From GCA-003244245 sp035276605 (lineage in GTDB: Bacteria; Actinomycetota; Actinomycetes; Mycobacteriales; Pseudonocardiaceae): a stretch of DNA of 14,917 nt. Below are positions 1-7,021 of this stretch, piece by piece (the first letter of the stretch is position 1; every line of letters starts with the position of its first letter). Where the stretch lies: the NCBI GenBank assembly GCA_035276605.1, contig DATELN010000228.1, positions 1 through 14,917 on the forward strand, given 5' to 3'. Made by a program: the position numbers and the translations under genes. The notes beneath the pieces were generated by a model. It saw nothing but the letters and a program-made list of their open reading frames with translations, did not search any database and was not told where the DNA came from.

Positions 1-183
1 GTCGATTCGCACGTGGAACTCCCGCTCAACCCGCTCAGAAATCTCGGTCTTGTGTAAAGAGTCCACCTCCAGATCTTCGTAAAACAACGCATCCTCGGTG
101 ACCTGTGCAACGTCCACATGGAGAACTTTCGCGACGAGTTCTCGTAACCTGTCGACGGTGACCTGATTCCCCGCCACGGCCAT
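1..183 (-). CDS. Acyl carrier protein, partial (3' end beyond window)
   Basis: The 61 residues visible are the N-terminal two thirds of an acyl carrier protein, which carries acyl chains on a 4'-phosphopantetheine arm in fatty acid, polyketide or lipid synthesis. The modification motif is plain: EDLEVDSLHKTEI, with Ser42 in D-S-L as the attachment serine, and helix I (VDRLRELVAKVL) before it. The ATG at 183-181 has a near-ideal ribosome site, GAGGAGGTG, seven bases upstream. An in-frame ATG at 201 is possible, but it overlaps that ribosome site. The frame has no stop before base 1, so the C-terminal helices lie outside. Partner enzymes, presumably further left, are not visible, so the pathway is unknown. 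His44 after DSL, instead of the common Asp/Met, suggests a specialised carrier rather than the housekeeping AcpM; this is inference. Confidence 0.88.
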   Translation of the reverse strand, partial: MAVAGNQVTVDRLRELVAKVLHVDVAQVTEDALFYEDLEVDSLHKTEISERVEREFHVRID

Positions 184-190
184 CGGATTG

Positions 191-199
191 CACCTCCTC
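191..199 (-). promoter_or_regulatory. Strong ribosome binding site of the acyl carrier gene
   Basis: GAGGAGGTG on the minus strand, seven bases before the ATG at 183. It fixes the start and argues against the in-frame ATG at 201, which lies within two bases of it. Confidence 0.75.
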
Positions 200-201
200 A
201 T

Positions 202-767
202 GTTCTCCGAGATGTCACGCGGCACCGTGGCCAATCCTCCACAAACCGCATGACCCACCTCTACTGGATGTTACTAGAATACAACTGCGTGCCCAAGCCC
301 CTTACCGCTCAACGGGATGCGCCTCGGTAACGATCCGCCGCCTCTGCTTTGCCGCGGCAGGGTCGGACCTCCGTGAATGCTCACGGCACTTCCGCGGGCG
401 CTGTTACGCTGCGCGAAGCGGTGCAGCCAGATGCATTCCGATAGCTGATCAGATCGCCACAACCAGCTCAGTAAAGGGTGCGGTAGCCACCAGCTGCAAC
501 GCCGTGGGCGCCTTGATCCCGAGTTCGTAATATCCATGACGAAAGTGTTGGACGAACGCATGTCTGGTGATCACTCGTGCGACTAAAGCTGTGTTAAGGC
601 CACCCACCAGCCAGAGCCAGGACTTTCTCGGCCATGCTCGACCTCAATCCGCATTGGTGGCGGGTAGACCGTCGCCGTGTCGGTGACGACCTGGATCGCC
701 TCACCATTCAAGGAAGCTCACGGTGTCACTCCCAGAACTACTGAGAGGGGTTTGGCGTGTTGTGGTG
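202..767. other. Sparse region, no convincing gene
   Basis: No family-recognisable gene is seen here. A 95-codon ATG frame on the minus strand (561-274) is rich in Arg, Ser and Trp, lacks a ribosome site and looks spurious. An overlapping minus-strand frame from a GTG at 574 to a TGA at 449 has a more protein-like composition but no recognised family. A plus-strand frame of 36 codons from 634 also lacks a recognisable domain. The promoter of the acyl carrier gene must lie between about 202 and 300. Confidence 0.5.
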
Positions 768-2261
768 TTATGGATTGGTCCCGCTTCGGGCTGCGCGAGG
801 ATGCTGGCTGGTCTGATGGGTCCGGGTGCGCATGGTCGGTGCGGCGGCTTTGTCGTCGATGCTGCAGGCCAGGTTTGCGGCTAGGAGCGCGATGGCCGCT
901 GCGGTGGCAAACGCCCAGTGGTATGCCGACAGCTGTGGTCTGGGGTGGCTCATGATCTCGTGGGTGGTCCCGATGGTGGTGATGACTGTGGTGAGCGCGG
1001 CGATTCCGACTGCACTGCCGAGCTGGCGTGAGGCGTTGAACAGGGTAGAGGCGCGTCCGGTTGCCGCTGGAGTGATGGTGGCGAATGCGGAGGCCTGACA
1101 GGGGCCGAATACGTGTGCCATGGCTAGCCCAAGTAGCAGCATCACAGTTCGAATCCACCATAGGTTGGTGGAGAAGTCGACCAGCGTCATGAGGCTAATG
1201 CTGGTGGCGACGCCGATCAGGCCACCGATGACTAGCCGCCGGGGGCCGAGTGTGGGGTAGAGCCACATGGCTAACTGTGCACCGGCCATGACACCGAGGG
1301 CTTCGGGGAAGGTGCTGAGCCCGGAATCGAGTGCTGACAGGCCAAGGCCATCCTGAAGAAACAACGCGACGAGATACAGGGTGCCCAGAAACGCCGCCGT
1401 GCCAATGAAGGCGACCACGGTGATCGAGCGGAACAGGCTGTCGCCAAGCAGTCTGAGGTCGACGAGGGGGGTTGGTGATCGCAGCTCGATGCCGATGAAG
1501 AGCGCGAGCACAGCGGCGCCCGCGACGCCAGAAGTGATGATCATCGGTGATGTCCAGCCGCGACTGGGTCCGTCCGACAGTGTGTACATCAGCGCGGCGA
1601 GCCCCGTCCCAGCCAGAATAAATCCAGGGATGTCGAAGTGACCCGACTCGGGTTGACGCTCTAGGGAGAGGAAGAGCGCCCCGAAGACCAACGCCGCCAG
1701 CCCAATAGGGACGTTGACGTAAAACACCCAGCGCCACGACAGGTCGATGACGAGCAAGCCGCCGATCATGGGGCCGGCAGCAGGCGCCAGGGCTGTGGGC
1801 ACCACCAGGATCCGTGATGCGCGTGCCCTGTCGTCGGGTGGGAAGGTGCGAAACAGCATCGCCATCGCGACCGGAGTGAGCATGCCCCCACCGGCGCCTT
1901 GCAGGATGCGGTAGATCACCAGTTGCGGCAGGCTTTGTGCCGTTCCGCACAGCGCCGATGCCCCGGTGAAGAGCACTAGTGCGAACAGGAAGATGGGTTT
2001 GGTCCCGAACCGGTCACCGAGCCACCCGGAGGCGGGAATAACCACCGCCCAGCTGACTAAAAAGCCGACGACAACACTGTCGATGTGGTCGGGCCTGACA
2101 TGGAACTCGTTGGCCAGCGTTGGCAGGGCCACGTTGACGATCGTGATGTCCATGATCGTCATGAAGGTTGCTACGACGAAGACAACGCTTACCGTGATCT
2201 TCGGATTCAGCCGGGAGGGCAGCTGCCGTCCCTGATGGAAAAGCTGGCGGACACCGCGCAT
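768..2261 (-). CDS. MFS drug exporter, DHA2 family (14 TM, EmrB/QacA type)
   Basis: Proton-driven exporter of the inner membrane, of the family that removes drugs, dyes or lipids. From the ATG at 2261 the protein has 497 residues, normal for 14-helix DHA2 transporters. Family signatures appear in order: IMDITIVNVALP in helix 1 (the Asp typical of DHA), GWLGDRFGTKPIF (motif A, loop 2-3), YRILQGAGGGMLTPV (motif B with its Arg), LAPAAGPMIGGLLV (antiporter motif C), then WRWVFYVNVPIG. The C-terminal tail after the last helix is hydrophilic. The frame stays open upstream to a TTG at 2636, adding 125 residues with one hydrophobic segment. I chose 2261 because family homology begins just after it, although no clear ribosome site precedes it. 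No TetR or MarR regulator gene is adjacent. The substrate cannot be predicted. Confidence 0.9.
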   Translation of the reverse strand: MRGVRQLFHQGRQLPSRLNPKITVSVVFVVATFMTIMDITIVNVALPTLANEFHVRPDHIDSVVVGFLVSWAVVIPASGWLGDRFGTKPIFLFALVLFTGASALCGTAQSLPQLVIYRILQGAGGGMLTPVAMAMLFRTFPPDDRARASRILVVPTALAPAAGPMIGGLLVIDLSWRWVFYVNVPIGLAALVFGALFLSLERQPESGHFDIPGFILAGTGLAALMYTLSDGPSRGWTSPMIITSGVAGAAVLALFIGIELRSPTPLVDLRLLGDSLFRSITVVAFIGTAAFLGTLYLVALFLQDGLGLSALDSGLSTFPEALGVMAGAQLAMWLYPTLGPRRLVIGGLIGVATSISLMTLVDFSTNLWWIRTVMLLLGLAMAHVFGPCQASAFATITPAATGRASTLFNASRQLGSAVGIAALTTVITTIGTTHEIMSHPRPQLSAYHWAFATAAAIALLAANLACSIDDKAAAPTMRTRTHQTSQHPRAARSGTNP

Positions 2262-2636
2262 GAGGCGCTTTGTCGCGACGCTGCGGTGCAAGGTGACACC
2301 ACCAGGGTCTCGCGAGGGGAAGGCGACGGATTGAGCGCCGGTAGTGCGGTCCGCCGGGTGCAGGGCTATGCGGCTTCCGGGATAGAGCCGGGCAGCTAAC
2401 GACTCCCGCATGCCAGTAACCAGCCACACTAGAGACACGGCGAAAACGCTCAACAATCCTGACGCAAGCAGTAGCAAGCCAGGGACCCGTGGGCGTGGCC
2501 TGGTGGAGCGCCGGTGCCCGTTCGTGGGCCCCGGCCCCGGACAATGGTGAGCCACGTCACTTACGACGACGGGCGTCCCAGCGCCAAAGGTAATTTTCAG
2601 CACTCCGGTCGCAGCGGGTGAGCGCCCGGGCATCAA
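2262..2636 (-). other. In-frame N-terminal extension of the exporter, status unclear
   Basis: There are 125 open codons upstream of the conventional start, from a TTG at 2636 (ATG at 2633). The translation contains one hydrophobic stretch (about residues 52-74 of the long form, VPGLLLLASGLLSVFAVSLV...) followed by a polar segment. This is not part of the normal 14-helix fold. It could be leader DNA open by chance in GC-rich sequence, or a remnant of another membrane protein joined in frame. Confidence 0.35.
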
Positions 2637-3063
2637 TCGAAATCCTCTGCATCGACATCGCCGTCACCTGCTCTCAACGTCTGCCGCTCATAGAATTGCC
2701 AGGCCAACACCCAACAAACCAGCCGGTCGTGTGATGACACCGCACTAGCCAGAATGCGCAGTAGCAAGCGTGTGATCGTTAGAAGCGAATCAGCACTGAT
2801 CTCACATTAGCGAGGATTCGCCTAATGAGCACATTGACGTCATAGTAGGGACTGTAACGATATGCGAGGTATGTTCGGACAGCCAGGGCCGGCTGAGAGA
2901 GCGGCGTTCGCGGATCGGCCGTAGCCGAGTTTGCGGAAGCCCATGATCGGTCTGACGCGATCCGTAGACATCAGCGTGCTGCCGCGAGGATCATGCTGGC
3001 GGAGTCCGCCAATGGGGAGCACTCCCCGGGTGATGGCAGGGAAGGTGGGTCCGGGCGCGGGCG
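2637..3063. other. Intergenic region with interleaved inverted repeats
   Basis: No gene is recognised. The stretch 2750-2870 is visibly richer in A+T than its surroundings and probably holds the promoter of the exporter. A 60-codon minus frame (3022-2840) contains DRVRPIMGFRKL, faintly like the C-terminus of IS6-family transposases. The match is too short to call. Confidence 0.5.
2785..2827. repeat. Two interleaved inverted repeats, possible operator
   Basis: GCGAATC at 2785-2791 pairs with GATTCGC at 2815-2821. CATTAG at 2805-2810 pairs with CTAATG at 2822-2827, 11 bases apart. They lie in an A+T-rich patch upstream of the exporter gene. A two-fold symmetric site of this spacing fits a dimeric repressor, but no regulator gene lies nearby. 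Confidence 0.3.
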
Positions 3064-3435
3064 ATGGACGGGTTGGACGCCAGGCTGCACCGGATCGGGC
3101 AGCATCCCTTCCGCGCGAAGTTCCGGCTGCGCGGAAGGGACCGCGCGGTGGTCGACCTGCGCGGCATCACGACCGTCCGTAGACACGCCGAGGAGCTGGT
3201 CAAACGTAGGCTGGCCCCGGCCCAACCGCGCAACGACGGCCGTCAGACGCCCTACCGCGGGCATCCGGTGTTCGTCGCGCAGCACGCCACCGCGACGTGC
3301 TGTCGCACCTGCCTGGCGCGTTGGCATGACATCCCCGCCGGGCACGCGCTCGACGACGCCGAGCGAAACTATGTCGTCGAGGCGATCTGCCGGTGGATCA
3401 CGGGGCAATACGCCCCGCACCGCCCGGCGCCGTGA
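3064..3435 (+). CDS. DUF4186 domain protein
   Basis: A 123-residue soluble protein covering the whole DUF4186 family, whose biochemical role is not established. Conserved blocks are visible in order: a short N-terminal helix, KFRLRGRDRAVVDLRG (19-34), TVRRHAEELVKRRLAPAQP (37-55), NDGRQTPYRGHPVFVAQHAT (57-76), the invariant-looking CCRTCLARWHDIPAG (79-93), and a last helix ending in ICRWI. The Cys-Cys-x-x-Cys group with nearby His residues suggests metal binding, which is inference. In this frame a stop lies at 3031, so the ATG at 3064 is the only plausible long start; the ribosome site is weak. It stands alone: the exporter is divergent upstream and a decayed region follows. Confidence 0.85.
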   Translation: MDGLDARLHRIGQHPFRAKFRLRGRDRAVVDLRGITTVRRHAEELVKRRLAPAQPRNDGRQTPYRGHPVFVAQHATATCCRTCLARWHDIPAGHALDDAERNYVVEAICRWITGQYAPHRPAP

Positions 3436-3856
3436 CGTTCGAAGCAAACCGAGTCGCTGGACTAGGGCATTTACGGTTCTTCAATGTGCGCATCCCCTCC
3501 TGTCGCGCTATGGAAGGGAGTCGTGATCCTAACCGTGCCGGCACCTGGTCATCCAGCACCGCGATCCCGCCATTGCACGGTCAGCCCGTAGTCGGCCAAT
3601 AGGCAGAATCGCGTCGCCCACTGAGATGAGGTCGGGTCCGGGGGCCCGGCCTCGACGGCTTCGCGCTCCAGGAGGAGCGACGCCGGTCATCCTGGTGACC
3701 GCGCACGCCAGTGAGGAGTCCACGATCGAAGGGCTCCTCGCCGGCGCTGAGATGAGCGCCCTTCGCGCCGGAATACGGGCTCGCGGTGGTTGCATGGGAA
3801 TCTGGTGTGGCGGGGTCTCCAACTCCACGCGTTGAGGGTTGTGCTGAGCTATCGCG
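3436..3856. other. Decayed stretch between DUF4186 and GH3 genes
   Basis: Apart from the receiver-domain remnant at about 3640-3770, no intact gene is seen. Frames here are short and mutually inconsistent. The promoter of the GH3 gene is expected in the last 100 bases, but no clear -10/-35 pair stands out. Confidence 0.5.
3640..3770 (+). pseudogene. Response-regulator receiver domain remnant
   Basis: Two frames carry successive pieces of a CheY-like receiver. In the frame starting at 3645 one reads PGLDGFALQEE, like the loop and helix after the phosphorylated Asp (usually D-x-x-MPGLDGF). After a frame change near 3670-3680 one reads TPVILVTAHASEESTIEGLLAGAE, the beta4-alpha4 part with its switch Thr, normally followed by DDYLVKPF. 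The phospho-acceptor part, the Lys-Pro segment and any output domain are missing. No start or ribosome site fits. The parent could be a free-standing regulator or a hybrid kinase. Confidence 0.65.
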
Positions 3857-5008
3857 ATGCTTCGACGGCTCAAACTCGGCGGTGTGGTGACGACGTGCTG
3901 CGCTGTGGCGATGTCGTGTGCTGGCAGCCCACCGCAGTCGGCACGACCGACGCTGGTTTCCTGCACGCAGGCCACCTGGGAGACGATGACCCCCCGGGAG
4001 CGAGTGGGTCAGCTGTTTTTGCTGGGTGTACCGGCGAACACAGCTGACGGGTTCTCGTCGGTCATCGAGCGGTTGGCTCCCGGCGGGGTGTTTTTGATCG
4101 GCCGCAACACCGCGGGGGTGGCCGCCACGGCCGTCACCACAGACGGCATCCAACAACGCGGGACCAGCGCCAGCGGTGGCGTCGGGATGTTTGTGGCCAC
4201 CGACCAAGAGGGCGGCCAGGTCCAAGTCCTCTCTGGACCTGGCTTCTCCCAGATTCCCAGCGCCAAAGTTCAAGGCGGGTGGAAGCCGGAGGTGCTGCAG
4301 GCTGCCGCTACCGGCTGGGGCCAAGAGCTACGGGCCGCTGGCGTTAACGTCGACCTTGCTCCCGTGGCTGATGTGCTCTCCCCCGAGCTTGGCAGCGCCA
4401 ACGCGGCGATCGGGCGCTATGACCGGGCGTATGGCACCGACCCACAGGTTGTCGCCACGCACGTCCTCGCTTTCGTCCGGGGCATGCGTGAGGCTGGGGT
4501 GGTCAGCACGGTCAAACATTTCCCTGGGCTCGGCAGGGTGCAGGACAACACCGACTTCTCATCCGGTGTGGTGGATGAGCAGACCACTGCGACCGACCCT
4601 GACCTGCTGCCGTTTTCTCGCGCGTCCCAGGCAGCAACGCCATGGATGATGGTGTCCTCGGCGATCTACTCACAAATCGACGCCCAGCAGCCGGCCAGCT
4701 TCTCCGCAGCGATCATTACTACCTTGCTCCGGGAGAAAATTGGTTACCGGGGCCTGGTCGTGTCCGACGACCTGGGCCGGGCCAAGCAGGTTGCCGCCGT
4801 GCCAGCCGGGCAACGCGCGGTGCGGTTCCTCCGCGCCGGAGGAGATATCGTGCTGACCGCTGACCCGGCCGCGCTAGGCCCGATGATCGACGAGGTACTG
4901 TCCACCGCAACCAGCGACCCCGACTTCGCCGGGCGCATAGCTGAGTCCCAACGGCGCATCCTCGAGACCAAATCCCGTCTTGGCCTCCTGCCATGCGGCC
5001 GCTCCTGA
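3857..5008 (+). CDS. Glycoside hydrolase family 3 lipoprotein (NagZ/LpqI-like)
   Basis: A 383-residue exported GH3 protein related to beta-N-acetylglucosaminidases such as NagZ and mycobacterial LpqI, which act on cell-wall sugars. The N-terminus is basic, then hydrophobic, and ends in AMSC, a relaxed lipobox with Cys21. The barrel follows with DQEGGQV (116-122), GVNVDLAPVADV (162-173), VKHFPGLG (219-226) and VVSDDLG (301-307, with the Asp nucleophile in the SDD pair). The NagZ acid/base motif D-S-H after KHFPG is absent: this protein has DNTD at 230-233, so the catalytic His is missing. Mechanism or substrate may therefore differ from NagZ. The ATG at 3857 gives a proper signal peptide, but the ribosome site is weak. 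The gene converges on the TAP-like gene 28 bases downstream. Confidence 0.85.
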   Translation: MLRRLKLGGVVTTCCAVAMSCAGSPPQSARPTLVSCTQATWETMTPRERVGQLFLLGVPANTADGFSSVIERLAPGGVFLIGRNTAGVAATAVTTDGIQQRGTSASGGVGMFVATDQEGGQVQVLSGPGFSQIPSAKVQGGWKPEVLQAAATGWGQELRAAGVNVDLAPVADVLSPELGSANAAIGRYDRAYGTDPQVVATHVLAFVRGMREAGVVSTVKHFPGLGRVQDNTDFSSGVVDEQTTATDPDLLPFSRASQAATPWMMVSSAIYSQIDAQQPASFSAAIITTLLREKIGYRGLVVSDDLGRAKQVAAVPAGQRAVRFLRAGGDIVLTADPAALGPMIDEVLSTATSDPDFAGRIAESQRRILETKSRLGLLPCGRS

Positions 5009-5036
5009 TCGTGCCCAGGGCGTTCGCTGCATGCAA

Positions 5037-6602
5037 TTACAGGAATGGCTGGCGGTCTGCGGAACAGGTGATGCCGTCGCCTGGAAGCTGGAGGGTAATC
5101 AGGTAGTTGGTCTCCGCGGCGCTGGCGCAGGCGCTGTGCACGTTCAGCGTGGTGTGGCCATAGCCTTCGACGATCAGCAACCGGGCGTCCCCGAGTTCGT
5201 CGGCGGTGGCCTGCGCGTTCCATAGCGGAGTCTCGGGGTCGTAACGGTTGTTCACGACCAGGATTGGGTGCCGCCCGGGACGGTTCCATGGGCCGAGGTA
5301 GCGGTCACGGTCGGCAGCGGGCCAGGCAAGGCATTGCGCCATGTCGAACAGCGCAGTCAGCCCAAAGTACGGTTGGCGCTGATCTTCTGTCGGGACGATC
5401 CGTTGGTAAGCCTGCGGATCTCGCGGGTAGTCGCTGTCCACGCACTGGACGGCGAGAAATGATCCCGAATGGCTGGGTATATACGGATCGAGGGTCAATG
5501 GCTGACCCTTCGCCGCGGCGCCAGCGGGGTGCAGCGACTCATAAACGCCCTGCAGCGCCGTGGCCAGATCCCGCCAGCGAGTCGAGCTGTGCAGGTCGTA
5601 AGAGACCGTACTTAATACATCGGCCAGGCTGGTACCACCGCTGCCGCCCTGCTTGAGCCTGGCCAGGATGTCGGCGAACTTGCGACGCGCATCACCTGCC
5701 GAAAATGCGCATCGAGGTCCAGCTTGGGTACAGCGGTCAAAAAACGCATCAAGCTCCTCAGCTTGCGAGCGGGCAGTGTCCGCGCGCACGTCAACCGGTA
5801 ACTGCTCCTGACCGAGCCGACCGGTTGAATTGGCCACCAGATCCAGCGCCCCGTCGAAGACCATGGCGCGCGTGCGATCGGGAAAAAGGTTGGCGTAGCT
5901 GGCGCCAACATAGGTGCCATAGGAATAGCCGAGAAAGCTCAGACTGTCGTCACCGACCGCCTGCCGAAGCAGCTCCAGATCGCGTGCTGTGTTAGCCGAC
6001 GAGGTGTGTGCTAGCAGCTCACCGGAGGCTGCCGCGCAGCTGTGGCCTAGCGCTGCGCTGCTGGCGAAAAACTGTGCCTGCTGGTCAGGACGCACCGGCG
6101 AACCCACCAGCTTGTCGGCGGTTTCGGCGTTGCTGGTACACCGCACAGGGGTGCTACCACCGACGCCGCGAGGATCGAAGCTCACCAGATCGAAGCGTTG
6201 GCGCAGCACCTCAGGATAGGTCAGGCCAAGGCTTCGCAGCCCACCGACACCGGGGGTTCCAGGACCACCGAAGTTGACGAATAGCGAACCGATGCGGTGC
6301 ACCGGATCCGCCGCCGGTAATCTGATCACCGAAAGCATGATCATTGCACCGTGCGGCTGATTGTAGTCAAGCGGCACCGTCGCGGTGGCGCACTGGAACA
6401 ACCGGCCACAACTACCCCACTGCAGCGCCGGTATTACCGCGCCGTTGATACCTAGCACCGGCGCAACCTGCTGGGGCGGAGACACCGTCCGAGGAGAGTT
6501 GTAGCTATGGCTAGGAGAATTACGGTCATGCCCAGGACTACAGGCGGGCACGATCAGCGCGGCTAGCGTAATGAGCCCCGCGGCGAGCCGCGATGACCTC
6601 AA
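5037..6602 (-). CDS. TAP-type alpha/beta-hydrolase lipoprotein (CaeA/Hip1-like peptidase)
   Basis: Secreted serine hydrolase of the tripeptidyl-aminopeptidase group, which includes mycobacterial CaeA/Hip1. From the TTG at 6602 it has 521 residues. It begins with a lipoprotein signal peptide (MRSSRLAAGLITLAALIVPAC, lipidated Cys21). Fold motifs: FVNFGGPGTPG (oxyanion-hole region), FDLVSFDPRGVGGS, and the nucleophile elbow GYSYG with Ser227. The TAP C-terminal domain supplies NNRYDPETP (Asp455) and GYGHTTL (His483), so the triad is complete. Cysteines in WGSCGRLFQCA, CVDSDYP and the terminal ITCS resemble the disulphides of relatives. The frame is also open to a TTG at 6635, which adds MHEYAILRVAV; I prefer 6602 because the signal peptide is then normal and TTGA overlaps a short leader frame. 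Expected to act outside the membrane on peptides or esters. Confidence 0.88.
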   Translation of the reverse strand: MRSSRLAAGLITLAALIVPACSPGHDRNSPSHSYNSPRTVSPPQQVAPVLGINGAVIPALQWGSCGRLFQCATATVPLDYNQPHGAMIMLSVIRLPAADPVHRIGSLFVNFGGPGTPGVGGLRSLGLTYPEVLRQRFDLVSFDPRGVGGSTPVRCTSNAETADKLVGSPVRPDQQAQFFASSAALGHSCAAASGELLAHTSSANTARDLELLRQAVGDDSLSFLGYSYGTYVGASYANLFPDRTRAMVFDGALDLVANSTGRLGQEQLPVDVRADTARSQAEELDAFFDRCTQAGPRCAFSAGDARRKFADILARLKQGGSGGTSLADVLSTVSYDLHSSTRWRDLATALQGVYESLHPAGAAAKGQPLTLDPYIPSHSGSFLAVQCVDSDYPRDPQAYQRIVPTEDQRQPYFGLTALFDMAQCLAWPAADRDRYLGPWNRPGRHPILVVNNRYDPETPLWNAQATADELGDARLLIVEGYGHTTLNVHSACASAAETNYLITLQLPGDGITCSADRQPFL

Positions 6603-6643
6603 GACAGCGACCCGCAAGATCGCGTACTCGTGCAACGCTGCAT
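6599..6643 (-). CDS. Possible 14-codon leader peptide of the TAP-like gene
   Basis: An ATG at 6643 opens MQRCTSTRSCGSLS, ending in a TGA at 6601-6599. AAGGGA lies six bases upstream, a better ribosome site than either in-frame start of the hydrolase has. The stop overlaps the TTG at 6602 as TTGA, the arrangement seen in translational coupling. Two Cys and three Arg/Gln in 14 codons could allow attenuation. The alternative is that it is chance and the hydrolase starts at 6635. Confidence 0.35.
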   Translation of the reverse strand: MQRCTSTRSCGSLS

Positions 6644-6772
6644 CGCAGTCCCTTCGACGCCGGCCACGTACCGCCTACGATAAATGCGCTGTGCAACCAT
6701 CGATCATTGCGGCGGTGACCACCGGACCTCAACCGTTCCGGACCACAGCCACGGCGGTCTCGGCTGCCGCCG

Positions 6773-7012
6773 ATGCGAGACGCCTGCCGACCCGGGCAAC
6801 GCTATAGCTGCGCAGAGGCGCCCGAATTCCTGGTGGCCACACTGGAACTAGTAACCGCATTGACCGCTGCCCGTCACGGCGTAGTGCAGCCACCAGCCCG
6901 GCCCGACACCAACCGGCAGTCCAGTACAGCCGATTTGGCTGGGCGCGGCGCCCCTGTCAGCGAACGACCCGGGGATAAGGTCCCGGCAGCAGTGGGCAAC
7001 CGCAAGCAATGA
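6773..7012 (+). CDS. Small hypothetical protein
   Basis: A 79-residue frame from the ATG at 6773, ending nine bases before the next gene. It has a helix-like centre (EFLVATLELVTALTAARH) and a polar, Pro-rich tail. I do not recognise a family and see no clear ribosome site. Its position, ending just before the ribosome site of the 7022 gene, would suit a two-gene transcript. It could also be an open frame by chance. Confidence 0.35.
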   Translation: MRDACRPGQRYSCAEAPEFLVATLELVTALTAARHGVVQPPARPDTNRQSSTADLAGRGAPVSERPGDKVPAAVGNRKQ

Positions 7013-7021
7013 GGGGGTTGG

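Noticed and set aside
274..561. 95-codon ATG frame on the minus strand
   Set aside because: Low-complexity Arg/Ser/Trp composition, no ribosome site, no family. A competing frame on the same strand looks more protein-like.
2840..3022. Minus-strand frame with DRVRPIMGFRKL, faintly like an IS6-family transposase end
   Set aside because: Only about ten residues resemble the family. No catalytic residues, terminal repeats or further homology are visible nearby.
2971..3526. Long frames on both strands over the DUF4186 gene
   Set aside because: They are overlaps in other frames of a gene with clear family motifs, produced by high GC content.
3626..3835. 69-codon plus-strand frame as an intact gene
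   Set aside because: It contains only the beta4-alpha4 part of a receiver domain, with unrelated sequence after it. It is better described as a pseudogene fragment.
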